A stretch of DNA of 64,000 nucleotides from an uncultured Luminiphilus sp. (GTDB lineage Bacteria > Pseudomonadota > Gammaproteobacteria > Pseudomonadales > Halieaceae): NCBI GenBank assembly GCA_943787485.1, contig CALSMP010000011.1, positions 62,001-126,000 on the forward strand, in the 5' to 3' direction. Shown in pieces: positions 1 to 9,138 of the stretch. How positions within the stretch are numbered: the stretch's first letter is position 1; each line of letters begins with the position of its first letter. Below the pieces are notes generated by a model that was not told the DNA's origin, searched no databases, and saw only the letters and a program-made list of their open reading frames with translations. Made by a program: the position numbers and the translations under genes.

Positions 1-242
1 ACGATGATGAGTGCGTCTTCCCCGATTTCAAGCAGTTGGTAGTCGCCGACGCTGGGAATTTCGCTGGCATGGAGCGCATAGATCCAACTTTTAAAGATCA
101 GATGCTCGAGCTCGAGTTCGTGCACGAGATGCGAACGATAAAAGTAGGGATCCATTGCACGCTCGGGCTGGGCACTGTCCGCTGCCAGCTTGGCGCGCAA
201 TTCGTCGATCGAATCGTCAACGTGAGTCGCTATCAGATGCAT
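1..242 (-). CDS. Rieske-type aromatic-ring-hydroxylating/demethylating oxygenase alpha subunit (N-terminal part only)
   Basis: The first 80 codons read from an ATG at 242 and run off the left edge, so the 3' part is missing. The visible piece ends with a pattern (FKSWIYALHASEIPSVGDY, then LLEIG) that precedes the Rieske [2Fe-2S] domain in oxygenase alpha subunits, where the consensus is a Trp-containing helix, 'E-x-P-x-x-G-x-Y' and an '-IG-' strand. The Rieske Cys/His ligands and the mononuclear iron site lie outside the window. It is 36 bp downstream of the GcvT-like gene in the same direction, which favours an N- or O-demethylase over ring hydroxylation. The family assignment rests on a short stretch and the substrate is unknown. 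Confidence 0.7.
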   Translation of the reverse strand, partial: MHLIATHVDDSIDELRAKLAADSAQPERAMDPYFYRSHLVHELELEHLIFKSWIYALHASEIPSVGDYQLLEIGEDALII

Positions 243-278
243 TGAAAGTCACTCTTCACGGGTTCGCAGACACACGTT

Positions 279-1463
279 TCAATGCGGTGGCGCTGGTGTC
301 TGACGCCGCCGAGCAGGATTGAACAAGGGTGCATCAATGACCTTGCAAGGTGCCAATACCTTTGTCCAATGCAACTCGCGCTGGTAATAAATTTCCGCAA
401 CAAGCGCATCGGTGGACTCACCATGAGGCATTTGAATTTGTGCAAAGGCGAGGTTTGTTTTGGCTGTTGGGCACCAAGCAGCTGACGTAACGGTGCCTAT
501 CGTTTTGCCATTTTTTAGAATAAACGAATGATGCGCCGGCTTGTTTCCCTCGACATCGAGTAACACAAAGCGATACGTGCAGCCCGTTTCCTTTTGCCGC
601 AGCAAGGCCTCCCGGCCGTTGAAGAGCGGCTTGGCAAAATCGACCTGCCACGCCAAACCCAGCTCGAGGGGGGTCCGGGTTCTGCCGGGACGAACAGCTT
701 CTTCGGCAGGCACGAAGTCTACCCGCGCCTGCAGGAACCCAGCCTCTATACGCGCAATGTTGAGGGCATAAGACCCGATAGGCTTGATGAGATAGTCTTT
801 ACCCACCTCAAAAAGACGATCCCAGAAAACCTCGGCTTTCTCTGGCGCGATCCAGATTTCATAGCCTAGGTCACCGGTAAATCCGGTTCGACTGACGGCC
901 AACGGCACACCATCGAATTCATAATGCGCAATACCAAAGGGCTTTAGCTGATTGAGATCGGTACATCCCAAGAGCGTCAGCACAGTGCAAGAGGTTGGGC
1001 CCTGAACCGCCAAGGCAGCAACGTCATCGCTCTCATTCTCAATAACGACATCGAAACCCAGCGCGCACCAAGCTAACCATTCATCGGCTCGCTGATAGGA
1101 GCACAATCTGAACTCGTTCTGGCCAAAACGGAAAATCGTACCGTCATCCAGCATCTCACCTGCATCATTGCACCACACCGCATAACCGACTCGATTGACG
1201 CCAATCTTGCTGACATCGCGGGTTACCATTCTGTTGAGAAATGCCTCGGCATCGGGACCGGTAATGCGATACTTGTTGATAGGGGAAAGGTCGAATACTC
1301 CCGTGGTGCTCCGAATCGCAAAGTATTCAAGTTCGACATCAAAATAGGCGTTGGGCGTGGTGTACCCCATCCACACGCCCCAGTCGTTTAGCTCGCAAAC
1401 GTCGGCGATACACCGATGAAAAGGTGTTGTTAACAACATAAGGTTACGATCTGGCGAGGTCAT
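279..1463 (-). CDS. GcvT-family aminomethyltransferase-like protein
   Basis: 394 aa, related to the glycine-cleavage T protein and to the folate-binding domains of dimethylglycine/sarcosine dehydrogenases and DmdA. These take a C1 unit from a demethylated substrate onto tetrahydrofolate in the cytoplasm. Visible family features are an N-terminal 'GVFDLS' strand, 'LAVQGP', and the folate-site motif SRTGFTGDLGYEIW near the middle, followed by a C-terminal barrel domain. The ATG at 1463 overlaps the stop of the upstream flavoprotein gene (ATGA), so I prefer it to an open extension to 1553. No gcvH or gcvP is nearby, so this is unlikely to be housekeeping GcvT. With a Rieske gene after it and two flavoproteins before it, it probably belongs to a demethylation pathway (inference). 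Confidence 0.85.
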   Translation of the reverse strand: MTSPDRNLMLLTTPFHRCIADVCELNDWGVWMGYTTPNAYFDVELEYFAIRSTTGVFDLSPINKYRITGPDAEAFLNRMVTRDVSKIGVNRVGYAVWCNDAGEMLDDGTIFRFGQNEFRLCSYQRADEWLAWCALGFDVVIENESDDVAALAVQGPTSCTVLTLLGCTDLNQLKPFGIAHYEFDGVPLAVSRTGFTGDLGYEIWIAPEKAEVFWDRLFEVGKDYLIKPIGSYALNIARIEAGFLQARVDFVPAEEAVRPGRTRTPLELGLAWQVDFAKPLFNGREALLRQKETGCTYRFVLLDVEGNKPAHHSFILKNGKTIGTVTSAAWCPTAKTNLAFAQIQMPHGESTDALVAEIYYQRELHWTKVLAPCKVIDAPLFNPARRRQTPAPPH

Positions 1464-3019
1464 GACAACGCTCCTTGCCGCAAAATCTCTTGCGCTGCAT
1501 TCCGTCCAGCAAGCCCCATCAGTCCTCCCCCAGGGTGCGCGCCCGCGCCGCAAAGAAACAGACCTGGCACCGCCGACTGATACTGGGTCGACCCAGGAAA
1601 CGGTCGCATCATAAGCGCCTGATCAATCGACAATTCCCCGTGGTGCCAGTTACCCCCGGTAATTCCGTAGCTCGCTTCAATGTCCGCGGGAGTCAACAAC
1701 TCCACCTGAGTGACAAGCGACTTCAGGCCCGGCGCATAGGCTTCAAGCTGATTAAGTAATTGCGCCACAACCTGCGACCGAATGGCCTCCCAACCCTCCT
1801 TGGGCGAGTGAGGCAGGTAATGAACCAAGGCGGTCATGACGTGCTGACCGGCCGGCGCCAGACTGGGATCTTCAATACTGGCGATACTGATATCAAATAG
1901 CTGTTGATCGCCCACCTCCCCGTACTTAATGGGATTGAGCATAGCCTCCATGTCATCCATCGATGGTGCAATAATCAGCCGCTGAGAGAGCTCCGCGGTG
2001 GCGACCCCAGAAAACGCCGGCAGCTCTGACAGCACCAAGTGCAGTTTGGCAGTACCACTGCGCGTTCGGTAGTGCTCAACCCGGCGCGCCATGCCAGCTT
2101 CCATGTGCCGATAACCAAGTAACTTCTTGAAAGTCGTGGTGGGATCTGCGCTGGAGAGAACAATGCGGGAGGCTATCTGCTCCCCCGTCGCAAGTGCTAC
2201 GCCCGCGACACGGTCATGGTCTTTCACAATGGCGGCCACCGGACTGCCCAGACGTATGGTCACCCCCTGACTTCGCGCCGCCCTCGCGAGACTCTCGCCC
2301 AGCGCGCCCAGGCCGCCAAGGACTTGCCGCGGACCCTCTTGCCCCTGCCGGTCTCCGGCCTTGCGATGCAGATAGTGGAATACTGTATTGGGGGAGCGAG
2401 GCCCCATCGTCGAACCGGTAACGGCATCAAGTGCCACCGCAGCCTTCAGACCCGCGTGATTGAAATGCTCATTGAGCACGTCATAGATATTGATAAGTGC
2501 GACTCGCATGAGATCGCGCATATTTTCGCGACCCAACAGTTTTAAACCAAGACCCAGTCGGATCAGAGTCCAACGATCGCGCCAATTCGAATCGACCAGC
2601 TTTGGCGGTCGCTGGCGGTAAAGTTTCTGTACCAGTCCTGCAAAAGCATTCATCTGCCGTGTAAAACGCCGGTACGCATCGCGATCTTCACCACTGAGTT
2701 CCGCGCCGCTGACGCTGTTACCATCGAACACAAGATGCTTGCCGTCGGTTTGGAGCGCCACAGTTCGCTTGACTTCCCCAAGTGCCAGCCCATGCTCCAC
2801 CAACTTCAGATCCTTAATGATGTCGCGGTCAAACTGACCCAGCCATTGCGCGCAGTCGGACACCGTTACACCCGCGGCAAGCTCACGGTTACTGGCGCAA
2901 CCCCCCGGGAGTTCGCGCCCCTCAAGCACCAACACCTTGTGGCCTGCCTTGGCAAGGTAACAAGCGGCAATAAGTCCATTATGGCCCGCGCCAATAACGA
3001 TGGCATCGTAATCAGTCAT
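1460..3019 (-). CDS. PYROXD2/phytoene-desaturase-like FAD-dependent oxidoreductase (copy 2)
   Basis: 519 aa. An N-terminal Rossmann FAD site (IVIGAGHNG) is followed by an acidic strand end (VLVLEGRELPGG), the classic dinucleotide-binding fingerprint. The C-terminal GLFLCGAGAHPGGGLMG is the second FAD-contacting motif of the CrtI/PYROXD2 amine-oxidase-like superfamily. The substrate cannot be read from sequence. Two ATGs are possible; the GGAGG at 3027-3031 lies 8 bp from the ATG at 3019 but only 2 bp from the one at 3025, so 3019 is chosen. It overlaps the upstream paralogue by 8 bp and the downstream GcvT-like gene by 4 bp, indicating translational coupling. It is clearly paralogous to 3012-4628 but diverged, consistent with an old tandem duplication. 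Confidence 0.88.
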   Translation of the reverse strand: MTDYDAIVIGAGHNGLIAACYLAKAGHKVLVLEGRELPGGCASNRELAAGVTVSDCAQWLGQFDRDIIKDLKLVEHGLALGEVKRTVALQTDGKHLVFDGNSVSGAELSGEDRDAYRRFTRQMNAFAGLVQKLYRQRPPKLVDSNWRDRWTLIRLGLGLKLLGRENMRDLMRVALINIYDVLNEHFNHAGLKAAVALDAVTGSTMGPRSPNTVFHYLHRKAGDRQGQEGPRQVLGGLGALGESLARAARSQGVTIRLGSPVAAIVKDHDRVAGVALATGEQIASRIVLSSADPTTTFKKLLGYRHMEAGMARRVEHYRTRSGTAKLHLVLSELPAFSGVATAELSQRLIIAPSMDDMEAMLNPIKYGEVGDQQLFDISIASIEDPSLAPAGQHVMTALVHYLPHSPKEGWEAIRSQVVAQLLNQLEAYAPGLKSLVTQVELLTPADIEASYGITGGNWHHGELSIDQALMMRPFPGSTQYQSAVPGLFLCGAGAHPGGGLMGLAGRNAAQEILRQGALS

Positions 3020-4628
3020 CGGCATACCCTCCGGGCACCGTATTGGGGCGCCTCAAGTCCGACAGGATCTCCCTCGCGGCATTAGCCCCGGGGGCCGCCA
3101 TCACGCCGCCGCCCGGATGGGTGCCCGAGCTGCACAGATACATACCTTTGATCGGAGCGCGGTACTGCGCGTAACCCGGGAAGGGACGATTAAATAGCAG
3201 CTGATCAAAAGTCAGCTCCCCCTGAAAAATATTTCCCTCGGTCAGGCCGACCTCAGCCTCAATTTCCCGCGGGGTGCGTGTCTCGCAATGGAGAATCAAG
3301 TCCCGGAAATTTGGACTGTAGTTAGCGATTTGGTCGATCACTGACTTTTCAAAACCAGCCTTGTCCTCATCGGTCCACTCGCGACCGTCAATTTTTGGCG
3401 GCGCGTACTGCACAAACACCGACATCATGTGCTTGCCGGGGGGCGCCATGGTGGGATCGGTAAGCGACGGAATCATCATGTCGAGATAGGGGTCTTTGGA
3501 CCACGTGCCCGCCTTCCAGTCATCGTAAGCCCGCTCCATTCGCTCAAGGGAATCGCTGAAATGCAGGTCCCCAGCCATCAACCGGCTGTTGGGGTCTAGA
3601 CCGTTAAAAACAGGTAGTCCGTCCAACGCGATATTCAATTTCCCTGAGGACCCACGGATTTTAAAGTTCTTTGCCTTGGTTACGACGTCAGCGGGAAGAT
3701 CTTTAGGATTAGTGATGTCGAGGAAGGTACGCTTGGGGTCCAAGTTGGACACGACGATATCCGCGTAGAATTCCCGACCGTCCTTTAATGCTACGCCCTT
3801 GGCCTGCCCGCCTTTAACAATGATTTCATCGACATCGGCATCGCAGATAATCTCACCGCCAAAGGACTGCAGAGACTTAGATAGAGAATTTGCAATAGCA
3901 CCCATACCCCCGCGGGCAAATCCCCAGGACCCGACATTGCCATCCACATCACCCATGTAGTGATGCAACAGCACATAGGCAGTACCGGGAGAGTAAACCC
4001 CCAAGGCTGTCCCTATAATGCCGCTGCCAGCATGCTGGGCTTTAATCACGTCGGTTTCAAAATACTCATTCAGGTAGTCACCCACGCTCCCGGTCCAGAA
4101 CTTGATGGTATCGAGAAGTTTGTCCTCGCCCAGGGCCATGAACGAGCGGGCGAATTCAAGCAGGTCCTGAAGATCTCGCGGCTTTAACGAGGTGGGGTCC
4201 GGCGGGGTCTTCAACAAAAATGGTCTGATGAGGCGCGTTTGCAGGCTCGTATCCGCTTTGTATCGATCGTAAGCCGTCGCATCGCGGCGGGAGTGGCGCG
4301 CCATCTCTCGGTAATGTCGACCGGGATCACTGTAGTTACCGAAGTAATCTCCGTTTCGCATAAATGTACAACCGCCGCCAAATGGAACGACCTGAAGACC
4401 GTGACGGGGCAATTCAAGGTCCCTCGCAATTTCAGGGCGCAACAGGCTCGATACGTAGGAACAATTTGAGTAGTACCAACCTTCGTAAAGCTCACGACTC
4501 ACCGTCGCGCCGCCGATGTAGGGGTTTCGCTCCATCACGGCAACGCTTAGGCCTGCCTTTGCCAAATAGGCAGCGTTGGTCAGGCCATTGTGGCCTGCTC
4601 CAATTACTATTGCATCGTATCGACTCAA
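3012..4628 (-). CDS. PYROXD2/phytoene-desaturase-like FAD-dependent oxidoreductase (copy 1)
   Basis: 538 aa, first gene of the minus-strand operon running to the left edge. The FAD-binding motif IVIGAGHNG begins six residues from the chosen start, and the C-terminal motif GMYLCSSGTHPGGGVMAAPG is typical of the PYROXD2 branch of CrtI-like flavoproteins. I chose TTG at 4628 because a GGAGG sits 5 bp upstream and the fold then starts at the expected distance; an alternative TTG at 4649 adds seven residues. The product may act on an amine or alkene, possibly pairing with copy 2 as a heteromer. Neighbouring Rieske and GcvT-like genes hint at methylated-amine catabolism, but no substrate can be assigned. 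Confidence 0.88.
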   Translation of the reverse strand: MSRYDAIVIGAGHNGLTNAAYLAKAGLSVAVMERNPYIGGATVSRELYEGWYYSNCSYVSSLLRPEIARDLELPRHGLQVVPFGGGCTFMRNGDYFGNYSDPGRHYREMARHSRRDATAYDRYKADTSLQTRLIRPFLLKTPPDPTSLKPRDLQDLLEFARSFMALGEDKLLDTIKFWTGSVGDYLNEYFETDVIKAQHAGSGIIGTALGVYSPGTAYVLLHHYMGDVDGNVGSWGFARGGMGAIANSLSKSLQSFGGEIICDADVDEIIVKGGQAKGVALKDGREFYADIVVSNLDPKRTFLDITNPKDLPADVVTKAKNFKIRGSSGKLNIALDGLPVFNGLDPNSRLMAGDLHFSDSLERMERAYDDWKAGTWSKDPYLDMMIPSLTDPTMAPPGKHMMSVFVQYAPPKIDGREWTDEDKAGFEKSVIDQIANYSPNFRDLILHCETRTPREIEAEVGLTEGNIFQGELTFDQLLFNRPFPGYAQYRAPIKGMYLCSSGTHPGGGVMAAPGANAAREILSDLRRPNTVPGGYADD

Positions 4629-4865
4629 ATGTCCCTCCCGGGCATCCAAATAGCGGGCTAAATCTTGCCATGCTCACCCATAGCTTGCCACGCCAAATCG
4701 CAAAAAAATGATCCCGCTTAGACTGGTGGACGACCTCTTGCCCCCTGCCAGGAACAAGGCGCTAGGGTCTCCAGCATAGTTTCGGGGCAACCTAATCCCC
4801 ATAACACGCGTATCACTGTGATTACGAAGCAACTCATCATTGCCATATTGTGGGGAAACAACACC

Positions 4866-5210
4866 ATGCCGGAAGCCATCGCTACCATTGCCCTGTTTCT
4901 AACTATCACCTCTCTCGTTTATACCCACGTGGGAATCACTAACATTGCCAACAGCTACAAGCTATGGTTTCAGGAGGGCTATTGGGTCAACTACAACGTA
5001 GTAGAGGCCATTTCTTGGGTTGCCAAAGCCGCGGTAATCCTGCCCGGGCTCGTATGGCAGAAAGAGATTTGGCAACTGCATGTGATTACGCTAGTCACGT
5101 CAGCATTGCTGATCTGGGTATCTGAGCGAAAACTTCTTCCCACCATGGTCGCCTTTAACACCCTCTGGATCGGGCTATCCAGTGTGGTTATTGTCAGAAA
5201 CCTGCTCTGA
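4866..5210 (+). CDS. Small integral membrane protein of unknown function
   Basis: 114 aa, very hydrophobic, with about four predicted transmembrane segments (roughly residues 3-22, 43-62, 68-86 and 93-112). I do not recognise the family. The ATG at 4866 has a purine-rich GGGGA about 10 bp upstream; an earlier GTG at 4818 in the same frame lacks a convincing ribosome site. It stands alone between a divergently transcribed flavoprotein operon and the acid phosphatase, so context gives no functional clue. Length and continuous hydrophobic pattern make it a credible gene, though its start is uncertain. Confidence 0.6.
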   Translation: MPEAIATIALFLTITSLVYTHVGITNIANSYKLWFQEGYWVNYNVVEAISWVAKAAVILPGLVWQKEIWQLHVITLVTSALLIWVSERKLLPTMVAFNTLWIGLSSVVIVRNLL

Positions 5211-5344
5211 CAGGTCCTCAACCTCGTATGGGGTCCGATAACGCCCGTGCCTCGCGTCCTCTTTTGATAGTTGGACGCTCTATGCTAACAGCGCTCCCGG
5301 CCTGTAAAGTGTGGGTGTTTAACGATAACCACAAGGGGTCTTTT

Positions 5345-6154
5345 ATGCGCGGAGCTTTTGTCAGCGGCTTTTTCGTTATCGGCATTTTGCTGTCCTATCA
5401 TTCCGCGGCAGAACCGCCGTCAGTTGCGGAAGTCCCGGAGATCAGACCGGGCCTATTGATGGGGTATCTGCCGATGGACAACCCACTAAGAAGCGATGAA
5501 TTTATACCACCACCCCCGGCCGCAGGCTCGGCTGAACAGGCCGCCGACGAGGCCTTTAGCGCAAGGCTTTTAGCCAACCAGGACACAGCGCGGTTCGACC
5601 TCGCCAGGGCGGATGCCCGTCTCGGCCCTGACTCAACGGCAACATTTTCGTGTGCTGTGGGAATCAACATAAGTCAGGAAGACACGCCCCACTTGCAGAT
5701 GCTACTTCGCAGGACTCTTACTGACCTTGGGCTCGCCAGTTACGGAGCTAAAAATGCGTATCAGCGTGAGCGTCCTTTTATGGGTAACCAACAACCAATT
5801 TGCACGCCGGAAGAGGAGGAAATGTTAAGAGGCGATGGCTCGTATCCGTCGGGGCACACCGCGATCGGCTGGGGATGGGCGTTGATTCTTTCTGATCTAG
5901 TACCCGATCGGGCGGAGCAAATTCTAGCTAGGGGTATTGCGTTCGGTGACAGCCGAAACGTTTGTAATGTTCATTGGAGGAGCGATGTGCAAGCGGGGAT
6001 TTTGGTCGGGTCGGCCGCTTTCGCTCGGCTCCAGAGCAATGCCGACTTTCTTGAAGCTAGAGCATTAGCTCGCAGCGAAATAACGACGGCAAAAGCAAAT
6101 AGCGAAGATCCAAAAGGAGACTGTGAGGCCGAGAAACAGGCTCTACAAAGATAG
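5345..6154 (+). CDS. Class A (PhoN-like) non-specific acid phosphatase, secreted
   Basis: 269 aa with an N-terminal signal peptide (hydrophobic core about residues 4-20, ending near SAAEP), so it should act in the periplasm or outside. The three catalytic blocks of the PAP2/class A family are intact and in order: K-x6-RP (KNAYQRERP), SYPSGHT, and SR-x5-H-x3-D (SRNVCNVHWRSD). It hydrolyses phosphomonoesters through a phosphohistidine intermediate. AAGGGG lies 7 bp before the ATG at 5345, which supports this start over the GTG/ATG codons further upstream in the same frame. It is a single-gene unit and probably scavenges phosphate from organic phosphomonoesters. Confidence 0.92.
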   Translation: MRGAFVSGFFVIGILLSYHSAAEPPSVAEVPEIRPGLLMGYLPMDNPLRSDEFIPPPPAAGSAEQAADEAFSARLLANQDTARFDLARADARLGPDSTATFSCAVGINISQEDTPHLQMLLRRTLTDLGLASYGAKNAYQRERPFMGNQQPICTPEEEEMLRGDGSYPSGHTAIGWGWALILSDLVPDRAEQILARGIAFGDSRNVCNVHWRSDVQAGILVGSAAFARLQSNADFLEARALARSEITTAKANSEDPKGDCEAEKQALQR

Positions 6155-6243
6155 TGCCGGGTGCGGCTGCCGTTACATTCCAACGAGGCAAGCTGACTAC
6201 TGACTACATTGGTAATGCCCAGAAAAAAGACCCGTTGGGGGTG

Positions 6244-6768
6244 TTATCCCCCCGCCTCATAGACTAACGCCTTGTGGCCCGAGACTTTCTCCAGTCGCAT
6301 CTCGATAATGTGCCATCCGACATGCGGGTCGAAGGCCACCTTGTCGCTGTAGGTACCAATGAAGATGTCGACAAACTTTCCCGGATCAGCGTGCCAAGCT
6401 TGCACATAGCTGACCATCGATGCGCTACCCCCCATTCCCTTCGAATCGGGTAAAGTATCTATGGTCACCAGCTGGGTACCGATAAGGTGCTGGGTAACCG
6501 CAAAGGGTTGCAGCGCGTGAATAACCACATCGACCCAGGCATCGGGCCCCACGGCATCAAATGTCGGACCATCGCCACCATTACTGGCCGAAATCTTCAC
6601 ATCAGGCGCAAAAATATCGCGATAAATGGCTCGACCCTGTTCGATATTTTCGGGTAGTTTGGACCCAATCAAGTCTGTCGCCAGGCCATACTGTTTGCGC
6701 AAGTATTCGATCTGCTGGGAAGCCACACTGACAGCAGTTTGATGCCCGCTATCCTCGTTAAACCCCAT
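6244..6768 (-). CDS. NTF2/SnoaL-like domain protein
   Basis: 174 aa with the alpha+beta pattern of the SnoaL-like/NTF2 superfamily: an early helix (IEYLRKQYGLATDLIGSK), a segment naming an 'IFAPDVKI' strand, and C-terminal strands ending 'WHIIEMRLEKVSGHK'. Such proteins are small cone-shaped folds that bind or isomerise hydrophobic ligands, or serve as subunits of larger enzymes. The ATG at 6768 has GAGG 5 bp upstream; a TTG at 6798 would add ten residues. It lies 42 bp after the sulfatase on the same strand and is probably co-transcribed, so it may act on the desulfated product (inference). Confidence 0.75.
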   Translation of the reverse strand: MGFNEDSGHQTAVSVASQQIEYLRKQYGLATDLIGSKLPENIEQGRAIYRDIFAPDVKISASNGGDGPTFDAVGPDAWVDVVIHALQPFAVTQHLIGTQLVTIDTLPDSKGMGGSASMVSYVQAWHADPGKFVDIFIGTYSDKVAFDPHVGWHIIEMRLEKVSGHKALVYEAGG

Positions 6769-6810
6769 CCTCACCTCACACGCGACCCTTAAATTCAATG
6801 ACTTCTGTTG

Positions 6811-8448
6811 CTACTCTTTAATACAGACGTCACCCGACCACCACCGGGCCGTGCAATTGTATTCAAGACGTCCCCTTGAGCCATGCTGCCAGTCCAGAAC
6901 ACGCAAAATCGATGGTGAGGGCGCCATACCCGTGTTGCTTTGCTCCTGCAGCTCCTCAAGCGGAATTGGGTAGCTGGCCCAATCCCGAGGCGCACGCCAG
7001 CCAGGCGGTGGAACGAGCTCTGACCGCGTGCCGTTGATCGGATACTGTGCTCGCCAATCATGAATGGCTTGACTGAGCTGTTCTACGATGTCGGGATACG
7101 CCGACGCCAGATTATTGTACTCGTTTGGGTCGTTAGCGATATCAAATAAATAATTGGTCACCGTAATCGACAGCTGTTCTTGCTCGACTTCTTGTACCAG
7201 CTTCCAGTCCTCATCGAACGCCGTAAATTTAAAGCTCCCGTATATGGGTATTTCGGAGGCAAACATCAGCGGTTTTTCCAATGAAACTGTTTCATCCAGC
7301 GCAATGGCCGGCCACATATTTCGCCCATCGAGCTTGAAAGTATTACCAGCCTCAATCCCCGCGGCAGCTGCTAGGGTTGGAAACACATCCATCACACTCA
7401 TAATCTGATCGAACTGCTGGCCACTGTCGAGCATGGCCGGCCAGCGCAACAGGGAAACAACGCGAATTCCCCCTTCAAAGGTCTCTCCCTTTCCGCCTCG
7501 AAGGGGCGCGTTGTTTGCGCCGCCATAGGAATAAGCCGCACCGCCGTTGTCACTAAAAAAGAGCACAATGGTGTTATCCGCTATACCCTCGTCTTCGAGG
7601 GTTTGCAGCACCTGTCCGATGGCCTGGTCCATAGCATCGACCACCGCGGCGTACATCGGCCGAGCGCTGGGTTGGAGCATCATCGTCGAGATGCGGCGAG
7701 TGTCATCAGTCTGTCGCGACCGCGCGGGTGGTAGATCTGTATTGATATCTTCGTACTTCTCTTGCAGCTCTAGCGGCGCATCCAGCGGCGTATGCGGTGC
7801 GATAAAAGGCATGTACATAAAAAACGGTCGGTTCTTGTCTCGCTCTCTGATGTATCGGGAGACTTCATCAGCCAGCAAATAGGTTTCATAGCCATCGTCG
7901 TCAATCGATACGCCGTTTTGTTGGAAATCCTTTCCTCCTTGGTTAGCAAAGGGCGGATAAAACCCGACCTCCGTATGAAGATGCCCGTAGAAATGATCGA
8001 AACCACGATTATTGGGATGGTAGGTCATCTGCGCATGGCCCAAATGCCACTTCCCCACCATCGCTGTTTGATAGCCAGCGCTTTGGAAAGACTGCGGCAT
8101 AAAATGTTCATCGGGATGCACACCGGTATTATCCCAGGGGAGAATCACACCATAAGCGACCCCCAGCCGAATGGGGTCGCGGCCGGTCATCAAAGCCGCA
8201 CGTGTTGGCGAACAAATGGGGGTGGTGTAGAAGCGATTGAGCTGAACCCCCTGTTCGGCGAGCTGATCCAAGGACGGCGTGTCTATGTCACCACCGTGAT
8301 AGCCCACATCTGCCCATCCCAGGTCATCCGCCACCATCACCAAAATATTGGGCCGGGCCTCAGCAGTATCAGAGACAATCTGGCCCAATGATTGCTGGGA
8401 TAAGAGCGTCACTGCGACAAAGGCGAGACTAACCATTCTCTTGTTCAT
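6811..8448 (-). CDS. Secreted type I arylsulfatase family protein
   Basis: 545 aa with a signal peptide (cleavage probably near residue 22). The sulfatase signature C-S-P-T-R is at residues 79-83 within TTPICSPTRAALMTGR; Cys79 is the residue converted to formylglycine. Metal-binding D41/D42 (ADDLGW) and the later 'FSDNGG' ligand set are present. The enzyme hydrolyses sulfate esters in the periplasm or outside. A GGAG precedes the ATG at 8448. No dedicated maturase (anSME or FGE) is seen nearby, so maturation must be encoded elsewhere. The C-terminal region after 'PPPGWRAPRDW' carries an extra tail of about 50 residues. The substrate (algal polysaccharide, or a small-molecule sulfate such as a steroid sulfate) cannot be read from sequence. 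Confidence 0.93.
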   Translation of the reverse strand: MNKRMVSLAFVAVTLLSQQSLGQIVSDTAEARPNILVMVADDLGWADVGYHGGDIDTPSLDQLAEQGVQLNRFYTTPICSPTRAALMTGRDPIRLGVAYGVILPWDNTGVHPDEHFMPQSFQSAGYQTAMVGKWHLGHAQMTYHPNNRGFDHFYGHLHTEVGFYPPFANQGGKDFQQNGVSIDDDGYETYLLADEVSRYIRERDKNRPFFMYMPFIAPHTPLDAPLELQEKYEDINTDLPPARSRQTDDTRRISTMMLQPSARPMYAAVVDAMDQAIGQVLQTLEDEGIADNTIVLFFSDNGGAAYSYGGANNAPLRGGKGETFEGGIRVVSLLRWPAMLDSGQQFDQIMSVMDVFPTLAAAAGIEAGNTFKLDGRNMWPAIALDETVSLEKPLMFASEIPIYGSFKFTAFDEDWKLVQEVEQEQLSITVTNYLFDIANDPNEYNNLASAYPDIVEQLSQAIHDWRAQYPINGTRSELVPPPGWRAPRDWASYPIPLEELQEQSNTGMAPSPSILRVLDWQHGSRGRLEYNCTARWWSGDVCIKE

Positions 8449-8517
8449 TGGGGCTCCATCAATGCCTACTAGCCTGGGTATCCGTCATCACCTGAGTTGT
8501 CGCGCGCCATCGATACC

Positions 8518-9111
8518 TTAAATGGCCTGCCCTGAGAACAAGTCCGCAATCAATGCCTCAGCCTCTATTCTTGCTGCCCGGCTGTCTTCAGCCACCGCAA
8601 TCATGAGCGCGGCCTCCGTAAAGGCAGCCATGATAATGCGGGCAAACAGGGCTTGGCGATAACGAGCCCCAAGGTCCTGATGCTGCCCCTCAGTCATTAA
8701 AGCGCGGGCATTCCTGCTCACCTCGCTATCGGCCCATCGCTCTCGCCCGAGAATATTGGGACTGTCGACGAGTACGATACGGCGAAATCCAGGGTCTTCA
8801 CATAAATCCAGAAACGCTCTCCAATGACTAATAAAGCTATCCACTTGAGAATCAATAGACTCGCCACCCATGCTGTCCACAATGCGCTGTTCTAACTCGG
8901 CGACAACGGCAGCAAACAGTGCCTTCTTATTACCAAAGTAGTGGTAGATCGGCGTAATAGTGAGCCCACAATCCTTGGCGATATCCTCAATTGAGGTGTC
9001 CGCATAGCCGCGTTGCCCGAATAACGTCAACGCGCTGCTGAGTACCGCTTGCTTCGATGAGTTCCGGCGTTCTGCCTGTGTGCGCTTAATATTTGGGCTA
9101 TTTTTTGTCAT
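8518..9111 (-). CDS. TetR/AcrR-family transcriptional regulator of the divergent operon
   Basis: 197 aa. The N-terminal 50-60 residues form a canonical TetR helix-turn-helix (ALTLFGQRGYADTSIEDIA, then LTITPIYHYFGNKKALF); the C-terminal ligand/dimer domain is generic. It is transcribed divergently from the ene-reductase operon, and the 99-bp gap between them carries a perfect 23-bp palindrome centred at 9150. That arrangement is typical of an autoregulated repressor released by a substrate of the operon. The start at 9111 is the only ATG that gives a complete DNA-binding domain. The ligand is unknown. Confidence 0.9.
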   Translation of the reverse strand: MTKNSPNIKRTQAERRNSSKQAVLSSALTLFGQRGYADTSIEDIAKDCGLTITPIYHYFGNKKALFAAVVAELEQRIVDSMGGESIDSQVDSFISHWRAFLDLCEDPGFRRIVLVDSPNILGRERWADSEVSRNARALMTEGQHQDLGARYRQALFARIIMAAFTEAALMIAVAEDSRAARIEAEALIADLFSGQAI

Positions 9112-9138
9112 CGCTTAGCTCTGGTCTAACGCCGCTGG

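Noticed and set aside
6237..6253. GGGGG/CCCCC hairpin at the end of the NTF2-like gene
   Set aside because: The stem is short, spans the stop codon, and the T-run on the minus strand is several bases away and not contiguous, so I do not call it a terminator.
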